From Oscillospiraceae bacterium (GTDB lineage: Bacteria; Bacillota; Clostridia; Oscillospirales; Ruminococcaceae), in the NCBI GenBank assembly GCA_900752625.1, contig CAADWC010000038.1, positions 1 to 13,020 on the forward strand: DNA of 13,020 nucleotides, read 5' to 3'. Position 1 is the first letter of the stretch. Each line of letters opens with the position of its first letter. This document shows, piece after piece, positions 1 through 7,188 of the stretch. Both the position numbers and the translations under genes were made by a program. A model generated the notes under the pieces. It saw only the letters and a list, made by a program, of their open reading frames with translations. It was not told the origin of the DNA and made no database searches.

Positions 1-100
1 CTTGTTGTATAAAATAACTTTATATTATTTGATCTTTTTATTTTGTTCAGCAGCTAATAATTTATCAGGCCATAAAAAGCAGGATAATCCGGAATTACAA

Positions 101-129
101 TTGCATATCCATTAGATTTATGTTATAAT
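101..129 (+). promoter_or_regulatory. Candidate sigma-A promoter of the VWA/Ig surface-protein operon
   Basis: A perfect -10 hexamer TATAAT lies at 124-129, and a weak -35 (TTGCAT, 101-106) lies 17 bases upstream. Transcription would start near 136, giving a short leader of about 30 bases that contains the ribosome binding site AAGAGG (151-156), nine bases before the ATG at 166. Positions 1-100 are AT-rich with no gene and no terminator that I can see; they may be the 3' flank of an upstream gene. The -10 is convincing and the -35 matches the consensus only in TTG. Confidence 0.5.
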
Positions 130-165
130 TAGCTTGAAAAATATGAAGGAAAGAGGTAATACGGA

Positions 166-3100
166 ATGAATATCTTTCTTCAGTTCGGAATAGGCTTTGT
201 TCCGGCAGTGATAGTTGTCTGGCTGCTGCTTGTGAAACGGAAAGCGTTCAGACCTGGTGCGCTGCTGTGCGCAGTTCTTCTGACTGCCGTCTGCGGCGGG
301 CTTTCAACGTACGGCGCAGTAAACAGCGGCTCTGTCGAGGCTTATGAAAATCAGCTCGGCAAGGACGAAACCATCGCGCTTGCAAACGCCTTTGCATACA
401 ACGGCGCTTATGAACAGGCAATGGAAACGATCGACCAGTACAGTAAAGAGTATAGTTACGACGGCGAATGCTCTCTTCTGACGGCAAGGCTCTATGCGCT
501 GTCGGGAGATCTGGAGCGGGCCTGCGGAATCTATCAGCGTCTGTCCGGGGTGCAGGATTTTGCCGACAGAATAAAAAACGAGTTTCAGCTTGTAAAAGCA
601 AAATTCGGATTCAATGCATCGGATGCGGGTATGTCGGCATATCTTGAGGAGAACGGCAGAAATCCGGAGGATTACGGCTACAGATCGGTAAGCTCAGCCG
701 ATTCGGATTCTATACCCTCCGACGAGGACATTGAAGAGGCGATCTATAAATCTATCGGCAGCGATTTTGAAGAAGCGGCAAAGGACGGAGATATAAGCAA
801 ATGCGCTGAATATGTGGCTGAAGCGGAGCAGCTTTACAACTCCTACAGCTCCGGAAATGACGCAAGCGCTTCCGATTTATCGCGGCTGAGCAAGAAATTT
901 GATAAACTGGCAGAACAAAACGCGGAGCTTTTTTCTCAGAAGTCAGTGAGGATCGCAAGGCTTAAAACCAATGCATTGTCAGGCGATTTTGATAAGATCG
1001 CCGAAAACCTTGACGGAGGCGCTACTTATGACGAGCTTATGATAGCCTCGGAACTTTATATGAACGGTACTGTCGATGAAAAGGATTTTCCCGACGGTTA
1101 CCTGATTATTGACAAAAATGACGCCGAGACCGTAAAGGCACAGCTTGACAAAATATACGATAAGTATACAGAGGATATGTCAAAGCAGGAAAAAAAGGCT
1201 TTGCAGAAAAGGATAGCTTCCGTTGACTCTCAGGCAGAGGAGCCTGTTCTTTCTAAAATAAAGAATGAGCTTGAACAAAAGGCTGATGAGGAAGCCGGAA
1301 CGGACAGATCAAAGGTTTATCTTGAAATTGCCAAGATAAACGATTATTTCGGCAACGAAACAGCCGCAGACGAGAATATAAATCAGGCTATTTATAACAG
1401 CCCGGACTGCGGCGACGATAACTATACTCAGCCGATGTCGCAGATAATAAGCGTAATAAACAACGACAACGTTGAGGAATCGGAAAATATAAAAAATGTC
1501 GCTCAGTATGTAGGTGAGGTGATCGATAATTCCCAGACGATCAATGTAAGCGGAATACTCGATCCGGGCGGTACGGCTTCGGGCGGCAATAATTCATATG
1601 AAGAAAACGAAGGCAGCAGTGAAACATCTTCATATTCCGTAAGCGAAAACTTTTCCCAGACCATGACCGATTATGTCAGCAAGGTGAAAAGTGCAGTAAA
1701 TATCGGAAAGATCAATACCGACAGCTTTGAAACGGTTACTGCAAGGGTACAGATAGCAAGCGGATACAGCGGTTCGGAGGCTGACCTTAAATCTGAACTC
1801 AGAGTAACAGACTGCGGTCTTGATATCAAGGATTTCGAGCTCAGGAAAATTGAATACTCAGGCTCGAATATTCTGCTTCTCTGCGATGTTTCGGGAAGTA
1901 TGAGCGGCAGTATGGATGATCTGAAAAACGCCGTTAAAACATTTATTGATGACAAGAATGCGGACGAAAGGCTTTCTCTTGTGACCTTTGACGACGTTAT
2001 TAAAAGCAGCTATCCCTTCGGGACCTCCGACGAGGAGCTGAAGGAAGCTGCGGATGGAATGTATGATATGGGCGGCACCAATATGTTTTCGGCGCTTAAA
2101 GATTGTCTTGACGATTTTGAAGCGGACAGCGACGCCAACAATATCATTATTCTTATGACAGACGGCTGCGACAATAATCCCAGGGATTACAGCGAGATAA
2201 AGTCGGAGCTGGGCTCGCTTTCGCTCCGAAAGGGAATAACGGTTTATACGCTTGGTCTTGGCAGCGAGGTGGATACGGTTTATCTCAATAATATTGCAAA
2301 TGCCTGCAGCGGAGATTTCGTGTACGTTTCAGACAGCTCAAGCCTTAATTCCTTCTACGATATGCTTCATGGTCAGCTTGCAAATCAATATGAGATAACC
2401 TATACGGCGATAGATACTCTTACGATGTCTGACAGAACTCTTGAAGTAAGTCTCGCAGACGAGAATGTAAGGGATACAAAGCTCTACAGCCTGGTGTCCG
2501 ACGACAGTGAAGAGGATTCCGACAGCGAGGATGATCCTGTTTCGGTATGCAGCGGGCTTTCGGTAAGCGGGCTTAATGTAAAGTACATATATAAAGGCTC
2601 AGGAGAAGTTGACGCAAAGCTTATAGGAACCGGATTCAAGGAGGAATACTCCGCAAAGCTCAAGCTGAACGGAAATCTGGATTACGATATTTCTCTGACC
2701 TTCAAGGATCAAAACACCTACGAGCTTACAATTCCCGCAAGCATTGCCGTGGGCACCTACGACGTTGAAATTACCATAAACGATAAAAAAGCGGTTATTT
2801 CGGAAGGCTTTTCGGTAATAGTTCAGGGCAGTGAAAAGAAGACCGAGTTCGGTCCGTATGTATTTACGTCAGTACAGAAGACGGACAACGGCGACGGTTC
2901 GGTAACTCTTTCGGGTGCAGTAAAAATGAACGGCTGGCTGAATTTCAAGGGAGACGTCAGGATTTCGGGAAATACGGAGCAGGACGGCTCAGTGTACGTT
3001 ACGGATTATAAGGGTTCATACGTTTCGTTTGACAAGGCTACCGCCCAGGGTCTCGGCAAGTCGTTTGCAGAACTTGGAATAAGCCTTGATCTGCCTGCGA

Positions 3101-4293
3101 TGGGAGAATTCAAGCTTTACAACGATCAGACCAGCAGGTATGATTATTCAGACTATATGGTTGACGATATACAGATAGGAATACTTAAGATATACCAGCT
3201 TGTAAGCGTGACAAGTCCTGCTGTCAGACTTTATCCCAACCAGCTGGAGCTTGCATACACAAACGGAAAAACAGTTCTTCCTTATCAAGATACTATATTC
3301 AAGGATAAGGACGGCGACCTTTTCAATTTCAATTTTGACGGTAAGGGAGTAATAAGCGACAGAAATATCGGAATTATTGTGGAGGTAGGCTTTGATGACG
3401 ATAACGAGAATTATAATCAGTACAATATGTTCGGCGCTCCGGTTTACCTCGATATGAATAAGTTCAAGGTGAAAATAGATACTATTGAAAATAATTACGC
3501 TATCGGCGCAATGGTCAAGATCGCATTTCTTGACACGGGAGTAGGAGCGGATCTGGAATGGAAGGAGTGGAATCTTGACTCGTTCGTTCTTCACCTGGAT
3601 AAATCCTTCAAGGGACAATGGGGACCGGTTCCTGTTACCTACAGCGATTTTTCACTCGGAGCAAAGGATATAAAGGAAGCGGTGGAAAGCAACAACTTTG
3701 CAAAGATCAAGCTTACGGGTTCTCTCTCGATAGCCTGCGGCAAGGTTTCCGATTACTTCCCGGAACTCGAGCCTTTTGTGGGAGATATCAGCCTGCTTGA
3801 GCTTCCCGATACTTCCTTTGAAGCGGGAGTTTCTCCGTTGTCGTTCAATGCAAAGGCAAGGCTTACTTTCCTGAAAGAGATAGAGCTTATGAATGCAGAA
3901 ATAAATCTCGGCACCTTTAATTATACCAACACGATGCTGGGACTCGACTCTGCCGAGGTGGTCGGACTGAACGCCAAGCTTTCGTCCGGTCTGAAGTGGG
4001 AGGCCGACAAGGCGTCTTTAGAAATAACGGGAACCGGCGAATTGGACGCTCATTCCAGATTTATAGGCGTAATGTTTACGGGAAAAGGAAAATTCGATAT
4101 CAAGTGGTGGCTTTTCAATGCGGAATACAAACAGGAAGGCTCGATAGTGTTCGGCTGCTATTTCAAAAACAACGGCGATCCCGAATTGGTTCTGGGAATA
4201 AAAAATCAGGAAAGCAGCGGAAAGGTTTCGGGCAAGGTCTACTACATTGATAAGAACGGAAAGTGCGGAAGCACCAAGGGTTCGCTTGGGTAA
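166..4293 (+). CDS. Large membrane-anchored extracellular VWA-domain protein with TPR-like stalk and beta-rich C-terminus
   Basis: This 1375-residue protein has no function I can name. Two hydrophobic helices at about residues 5-23 and 31-50 flank a positive loop (KRK), so both ends should lie outside and the remaining 1300 residues should be extracellular. Residues 65-150 look like TPR-type helical pairs, followed by an acidic helical region to about 460 and a Ser/Gly-rich linker near 470-500. A VWA domain spans about 570-745 with a full MIDAS: D574-x-S576-x-S578, T638 in GGTN, and D666 in MTDG. It should therefore bind a divalent cation and a protein ligand. Residues 790-885 resemble an IPT/TIG Ig-like fold (LIGTGF). 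The remaining 490 residues are rich in alternating beta-strands without a recognised family. The start is supported by AAGAGG nine bases upstream. A 57-base gap with no terminator leads to the next gene, so the two are probably co-transcribed. VWA assignment is firm; adhesion or surface assembly is inference. Confidence 0.9.
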   Translation: MNIFLQFGIGFVPAVIVVWLLLVKRKAFRPGALLCAVLLTAVCGGLSTYGAVNSGSVEAYENQLGKDETIALANAFAYNGAYEQAMETIDQYSKEYSYDGECSLLTARLYALSGDLERACGIYQRLSGVQDFADRIKNEFQLVKAKFGFNASDAGMSAYLEENGRNPEDYGYRSVSSADSDSIPSDEDIEEAIYKSIGSDFEEAAKDGDISKCAEYVAEAEQLYNSYSSGNDASASDLSRLSKKFDKLAEQNAELFSQKSVRIARLKTNALSGDFDKIAENLDGGATYDELMIASELYMNGTVDEKDFPDGYLIIDKNDAETVKAQLDKIYDKYTEDMSKQEKKALQKRIASVDSQAEEPVLSKIKNELEQKADEEAGTDRSKVYLEIAKINDYFGNETAADENINQAIYNSPDCGDDNYTQPMSQIISVINNDNVEESENIKNVAQYVGEVIDNSQTINVSGILDPGGTASGGNNSYEENEGSSETSSYSVSENFSQTMTDYVSKVKSAVNIGKINTDSFETVTARVQIASGYSGSEADLKSELRVTDCGLDIKDFELRKIEYSGSNILLLCDVSGSMSGSMDDLKNAVKTFIDDKNADERLSLVTFDDVIKSSYPFGTSDEELKEAADGMYDMGGTNMFSALKDCLDDFEADSDANNIIILMTDGCDNNPRDYSEIKSELGSLSLRKGITVYTLGLGSEVDTVYLNNIANACSGDFVYVSDSSSLNSFYDMLHGQLANQYEITYTAIDTLTMSDRTLEVSLADENVRDTKLYSLVSDDSEEDSDSEDDPVSVCSGLSVSGLNVKYIYKGSGEVDAKLIGTGFKEEYSAKLKLNGNLDYDISLTFKDQNTYELTIPASIAVGTYDVEITINDKKAVISEGFSVIVQGSEKKTEFGPYVFTSVQKTDNGDGSVTLSGAVKMNGWLNFKGDVRISGNTEQDGSVYVTDYKGSYVSFDKATAQGLGKSFAELGISLDLPAMGEFKLYNDQTSRYDYSDYMVDDIQIGILKIYQLVSVTSPAVRLYPNQLELAYTNGKTVLPYQDTIFKDKDGDLFNFNFDGKGVISDRNIGIIVEVGFDDDNENYNQYNMFGAPVYLDMNKFKVKIDTIENNYAIGAMVKIAFLDTGVGADLEWKEWNLDSFVLHLDKSFKGQWGPVPVTYSDFSLGAKDIKEAVESNNFAKIKLTGSLSIACGKVSDYFPELEPFVGDISLLELPDTSFEAGVSPLSFNAKARLTFLKEIELMNAEINLGTFNYTNTMLGLDSAEVVGLNAKLSSGLKWEADKASLEITGTGELDAHSRFIGVMFTGKGKFDIKWWLFNAEYKQEGSIVFGCYFKNNGDPELVLGIKNQESSGKVSGKVYYIDKNGKCGSTKGSLG

Positions 4294-4350
4294 TATTGCC
4301 TTGACCTATAAAAGGAGAATTATTCCGGTAAAGGAGTATGGTTGTATATT

Positions 4351-6234
4351 ATGAAATCAAAGCTTAAATTTATTTTTACCGTAATTATGATATGCATGCT
4401 TATGCCTGCTGCGGCTCTGACCGCATTTGCGGAGCGTGAAACGGCGACGCTGACCGAACTTGAAAAAAGCGGCGATCTTACGGTAATGTTTACTTATGAC
4501 AAGGAAAAACCCGATATAACGTTTATTTCTCCTTCAGGCAGCAAATATACGGAGGATTCCGGAGCCGACAAGGTTGAATCGGCTCACGGTGATACCTGGA
4601 GCACATATAAGATCATAAACGCAGAAAAGGGCGAATGGCAGGTAGAATACGATAAGAAATCAAACACAAAGCTCGAGTTCTCAATTGTCGAGGGGGAGGA
4701 GGGCTTGTGGATCCAGAGCTTTAAGGTAGATGCAGTCAAAGAGAATACGGCGTCGGTTTCGTTTTCTGCGCAAAAGGGTGACGAGGATATTTCATACAGA
4801 TATGAGATCTATGCTGTTGCCGATGTTGAAGACAGCGGACAGAAAGAGCTTGCAAGCGGCAGCGCAAGAGCAGGAGAAAACGTAAAGCTTGACGTAGAGC
4901 TTTCGTCGCTCACAAGCTATGATAGCTATAAGCTTATGCTGAGGGTAACCTATGATAACGGCTCGGCGGAATTCTTTGATTCGGCGGAAAGTGAAGTGTT
5001 CAGCTTCAGCAATACTGAAACGCCGGAAAGAATCTCCGACTATAAGCTTTATGTGGACGAAACAAACGGAACCTGCTATCTCGACTGGGATGAGTTTTCA
5101 GATTGGAGCTTTGACAGCTATTTTATCTCCGCCTTTGCGGACGAAGATAAGTCAGAGCCTGTTTTCAGCGGAGAGATAACCGGAGGACAGACCGACTATG
5201 AGTTCAGCTTTCCGTTTGAAACAAAAACGCTTGAGGTTAATCTGTACTACAGGGATAACGGAATTCTTTCTCAGCCTAAAACAAAAACGGTGGATTTTGA
5301 AAACGGGGAAAGACTTGTGCTTTCGACCGATGAGATCACATCGTCGGCGCAGGCGATCCTTGAATACAACGTTGCCTCGGAAAGGGTTCTGAAAATATCC
5401 CTCAACGAAAATCAGTCGGGGGAATACAGGCTTACGGGAAGCGACTCGCTGGGGGTAACTCTTGCAGAGGGGACGAATTCGCTTTACGCCGAGTTTGAAA
5501 GCGATGATAATATTTTCTATTATGTATCAAAGGAAATTCTTTACGACGCATATCCGCCGGAGATACTTCTGTATGAGGATCTTGACGGAAAGACCTTTGA
5601 CGCAGGCAGCGTTGTGATATCCGGAAAGGTAAAAAGCGGAACAAAGCTTACCGTAAACGGCGAAGAAACTGCGCTTGACGATGAGGGAGGTTTCAGCTTT
5701 TCCGTGGACCTTGACAGCGCCGAGGTAAAGGTCACTCTTGAAGCCAGCGATGCCGCAGGAAACGCATCGGTTCAGAGTCTGACCCTTAAAAGGGCGGTAA
5801 GCGCGGTTTTGGCGGCGACGGGAAAAATTGCAGACTATATTCCTCTTTTGATAGCTCTCAGTGAAAGCGTGATATTCATCATTATGGCGCTGCTTTTCAT
5901 AAAAAAGAAGAATGCGCCGCGCAAGAGCTATTCCATCGGCGGACTGCTTATTCTGCTTGATGCGGTCGTTGCGGCGAGCGGCGTTCTTATGGTTTATTCC
6001 TATTACGTGATGCACAGGGCGGTAAGCTCACTTGATTTTGTTTCTGAAGCCGAAAGTTCCGTTTCTGCTGCGGCAAAGCTTATAAGAAACGAGAAGATAT
6101 CAGGTATATACGCTGTCGTTCTTGCGGCTATGCTTGCAGTGTTCGTAATCATAACGATACTTCATTTCAGAAAAGGCAGAAAAAATGCAAAGCAGGTGAA
6201 AGAAAAGAAAGTCGGAGATTCAAAAGAACAATAA
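4351..6234 (+). CDS. Secreted/membrane Ig- and FN3-like domain protein with three C-terminal membrane helices
   Basis: The 627-residue product is not a protein I recognise. It starts with a signal peptide (MKSKLKFIF, hydrophobic core, probable cleavage after AFA at 27). Residues 40-120 resemble the Ig-like domain often found behind VWA domains (PSG, then W..Y.I.NAEKGEWQV). Residues 125-320 contain two FN3-like units, the second starting near TPERISDYKL (224). Residues 402-480 form a bacterial Ig-like domain ending in ASDAAGNAS. Helices at about 496-517, 529-553 and 585-605 are separated by KKK and RKGRK clusters, which puts the Ig domains outside and the Lys-rich tail inside. It follows the VWA gene by 57 bases, and the VWA-associated fold suggests the two proteins work together. 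The start is ambiguous: AAGGAG (4331-4336) is 14 bases before this ATG but 5 bases before an in-frame TTG at 4342, which would add three residues. No strong terminator follows. Confidence 0.85.
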   Translation: MKSKLKFIFTVIMICMLMPAAALTAFAERETATLTELEKSGDLTVMFTYDKEKPDITFISPSGSKYTEDSGADKVESAHGDTWSTYKIINAEKGEWQVEYDKKSNTKLEFSIVEGEEGLWIQSFKVDAVKENTASVSFSAQKGDEDISYRYEIYAVADVEDSGQKELASGSARAGENVKLDVELSSLTSYDSYKLMLRVTYDNGSAEFFDSAESEVFSFSNTETPERISDYKLYVDETNGTCYLDWDEFSDWSFDSYFISAFADEDKSEPVFSGEITGGQTDYEFSFPFETKTLEVNLYYRDNGILSQPKTKTVDFENGERLVLSTDEITSSAQAILEYNVASERVLKISLNENQSGEYRLTGSDSLGVTLAEGTNSLYAEFESDDNIFYYVSKEILYDAYPPEILLYEDLDGKTFDAGSVVISGKVKSGTKLTVNGEETALDDEGGFSFSVDLDSAEVKVTLEASDAAGNASVQSLTLKRAVSAVLAATGKIADYIPLLIALSESVIFIIMALLFIKKKNAPRKSYSIGGLLILLDAVVAASGVLMVYSYYVMHRAVSSLDFVSEAESSVSAAAKLIRNEKISGIYAVVLAAMLAVFVIITILHFRKGRKNAKQVKEKKVGDSKEQ

Positions 6235-6261
6235 AGCGTGCAGGCATAATATAACATAGAA

Positions 6262-6284
6262 TTTTTGTGCATAATGCATAAAAA
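6262..6284 (+). terminator. Weak AT-rich hairpin after the VWA/Ig operon
   Basis: TTTTTGTG (6262-6269) can pair with CATAAAAA (6277-6284) around a 7-base loop, with one G-U pair. It lies 28 bases after the stop codon. The stem is AT-rich and no clean T-run follows directly, so it is at best a weak terminator. It is the only hairpin I see between the Ig-protein gene and the next promoter. Confidence 0.25.
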
Positions 6285-6307
6285 TCAAAGGGTTTTCTTT
6301 CAAACTA

Positions 6308-6336
6308 TAGACAAATGAAAATGAATGTGCTATAAT
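6308..6336 (+). promoter_or_regulatory. Near-consensus sigma-A promoter of the Nudix gene
   Basis: The -35 is TAGACA (6308-6313) and the -10 is a perfect TATAAT (6331-6336), with a 17-base spacer. Transcription should begin around 6343, placing the imperfect palindrome at 6351-6382 at the very 5' end of the mRNA. This is among the best-matching promoters in the window and makes the Nudix gene an independent unit. Confidence 0.75.
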
Positions 6337-6350
6337 TATATTAATGGATG

Positions 6351-6382
6351 ACAGAATATTAATTCGTATGAATTAATTCTGT
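6351..6382 (+). other. Imperfect palindrome / 5' UTR hairpin before the Nudix gene
   Basis: ACAGAAT-AT-TAATTC (6351-6365) is complementary to GAATTAATTCTGT (6370-6382) around a GTAT loop, giving 13 base pairs with a 2-base AT bulge. It begins roughly eight bases after the predicted transcription start and ends 11 bases before the AAAGGAA ribosome binding site. It could stabilise the 5' end, act as an operator for a dimeric regulator, or simply be structural. The pairing is visible; the role is inference. Confidence 0.5.
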
Positions 6383-6407
6383 GGAAACTATAGAAAGGAA
6401 CCTGACA

Positions 6408-6812
6408 ATGCTGCATGAAAAATCCTGTGGCGCTATTGTTTACCGAAAGTATCACGGCAACACGGAAATACTGCTTATAAAGCACGTCAACAGCGGGCAT
6501 TGGTCTTTCCCGAAAGGGCATGTCGAAGGAAATGAAACCGAAACTGAAACTGCTAAGCGAGAGATAATGGAGGAAACCGGAATTGATGTGAATCTGGATC
6601 CTACTTTCCGTGAGATCGTATCGTATTCTCCGCGCAAGGACACTCAGAAGATCGTGGTTTATTTTATTGCAAAGGCTAAAAATACGGACTTTGTACCTCA
6701 GGAAGAAGAGATAGCTGAAATCAAATGGGTGGAGATCGGCAGAGCAGGACAGGTGCTTGCCTACGAGAATGACCGGAGTATTGTAAACAAGGCTAAAAAA
6801 TTTATAATCTGA
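6408..6812 (+). CDS. Nudix hydrolase, diadenosine tetraphosphate (Ap4A) hydrolase-like
   Basis: A 134-residue cytoplasmic Nudix enzyme that should hydrolyse a nucleoside diphosphate linked to another moiety, using Mg or Mn. The Nudix box is complete: G37-x5-E43-x7-R51-E52-I53-x-E55-E56-x-G58-I59. The surrounding sequence (CGAIVYR at 7-13, W32-SFPKGH before the box) and small single-domain size resemble the asymmetric bis(5'-nucleosyl)-tetraphosphatase group, which clears Ap4A; substrate choice within Nudix families cannot be settled from sequence. I chose the ATG at 6408 because AAAGGAA (6394-6400) lies seven bases upstream. An in-frame GTG at 6381 would add nine residues but falls inside the upstream palindrome and has no ribosome binding site. 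The gene has its own promoter and terminator, so it appears monocistronic. Confidence 0.92.
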   Translation: MLHEKSCGAIVYRKYHGNTEILLIKHVNSGHWSFPKGHVEGNETETETAKREIMEETGIDVNLDPTFREIVSYSPRKDTQKIVVYFIAKAKNTDFVPQEEEIAEIKWVEIGRAGQVLAYENDRSIVNKAKKFII

Positions 6813-6816
6813 AAAG

Positions 6817-6841
6817 GACCGCAAAAAAGCGGTCTTTTTTT
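6817..6841 (+). terminator. Intrinsic terminator of the Nudix gene
   Basis: GACCGC (6817-6822) pairs with GCGGTC (6829-6834) around an AAAAAA loop. A T-run follows (6835-6841), and A residues before the stem can extend the pairing. It starts five bases after the stop codon. This is a textbook Rho-independent terminator. Confidence 0.92.
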
Positions 6842-7099
6842 GTTAATAATGATAAAATCCTTGATTCTTATTATTCGCCAATGCGGAGGAGAAATGTTTG
6901 GCGCGTCTTTTTCATTAATTTTTGAAGCGGTGTAAACGAGCGTGCGGTATTTTTGATCATCACTTGCTTCCGGAGTTTAGCGAGATTCCAAGGCGACAAA
7001 ATTAGACATAATTCTTGACTGCTTTTGTGAAAATATACAATAAAAGTAACGTAAGGTTGTTTATTCATACGAATCTTAAAATCTTAAACGTTTAATACA
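6842..7099. other. Non-coding stretch between the Nudix terminator and the mannanase promoter region
   Basis: No convincing gene is present. Two weak coding hints occur. A 13-codon plus-strand frame (6894-6935, MFGASFSLIFEAV) sits directly behind GGAGGAG (6885-6891), a spacing that is rather short. A 65-codon minus-strand frame (7068 down to 6871) has no ribosome binding site and ends in a basic segment (KKTRQTF). The segment around 6880-6990 is more GC-rich than its AT-rich flanks, as an inserted repeat or a gene remnant would be. A possible TTGACT (7015-7020) / TACAAT (7036-7041) pair is spaced by only 15 bases. Confidence 0.4.
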
Positions 7100-7128
7100 T
7101 TGACTTTACCGTTTTTTACATATAAAAT
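7100..7128 (+). promoter_or_regulatory. Upstream candidate promoter for the mannanase gene
   Basis: TTGACT (7100-7105) matches the -35 consensus in five positions. TAAAAT (7123-7128) follows after 17 bases, or TATAAA (7121-7126) after 15 bases. It is an alternative to, or acts together with, the candidate at 7136-7164. The sequence alone does not decide which is used. Confidence 0.4.
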
Positions 7129-7135
7129 AAAAGTG

Positions 7136-7164
7136 TTAACAGTATTCGTAAATACCGGTATTAT
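7136..7164 (+). promoter_or_regulatory. Proximal candidate promoter of the mannanase gene with a 12-bp palindrome in it
   Basis: TTAACA (7136-7141) and TATTAT (7159-7164) are separated by 17 bases. A perfect 12-bp palindrome, AATACCGGTATT (7151-7162), fills the end of the spacer and overlaps the -10, a typical place for a repressor site. The strong ribosome binding site AGGAAGGAG (7175-7183) follows, five bases before the ATG. The palindrome is seen directly; its function as an operator for polysaccharide control is inference. Confidence 0.45.
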
Positions 7165-7188
7165 AACATTAAACAGGAAGGAGCTTTT

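Noticed and set aside
3148..3618. 156-codon minus-strand frame opposite the VWA gene
   Set aside because: It lies wholly within a well-supported gene on the other strand, has a low-complexity Ile/Val-rich product and no ribosome binding site or domain.
6336..6824. 162-codon minus-strand frame opposite the Nudix gene
   Set aside because: It covers the Nudix gene, its promoter -10 and part of its terminator, and shows no protein family features.
6871..7068. 65-codon minus-strand reading frame as a gene
   Set aside because: No ribosome binding site before its ATG, codon use unlike the neighbouring genes, and no recognised domain; kept only as part of a possible remnant or repeat.
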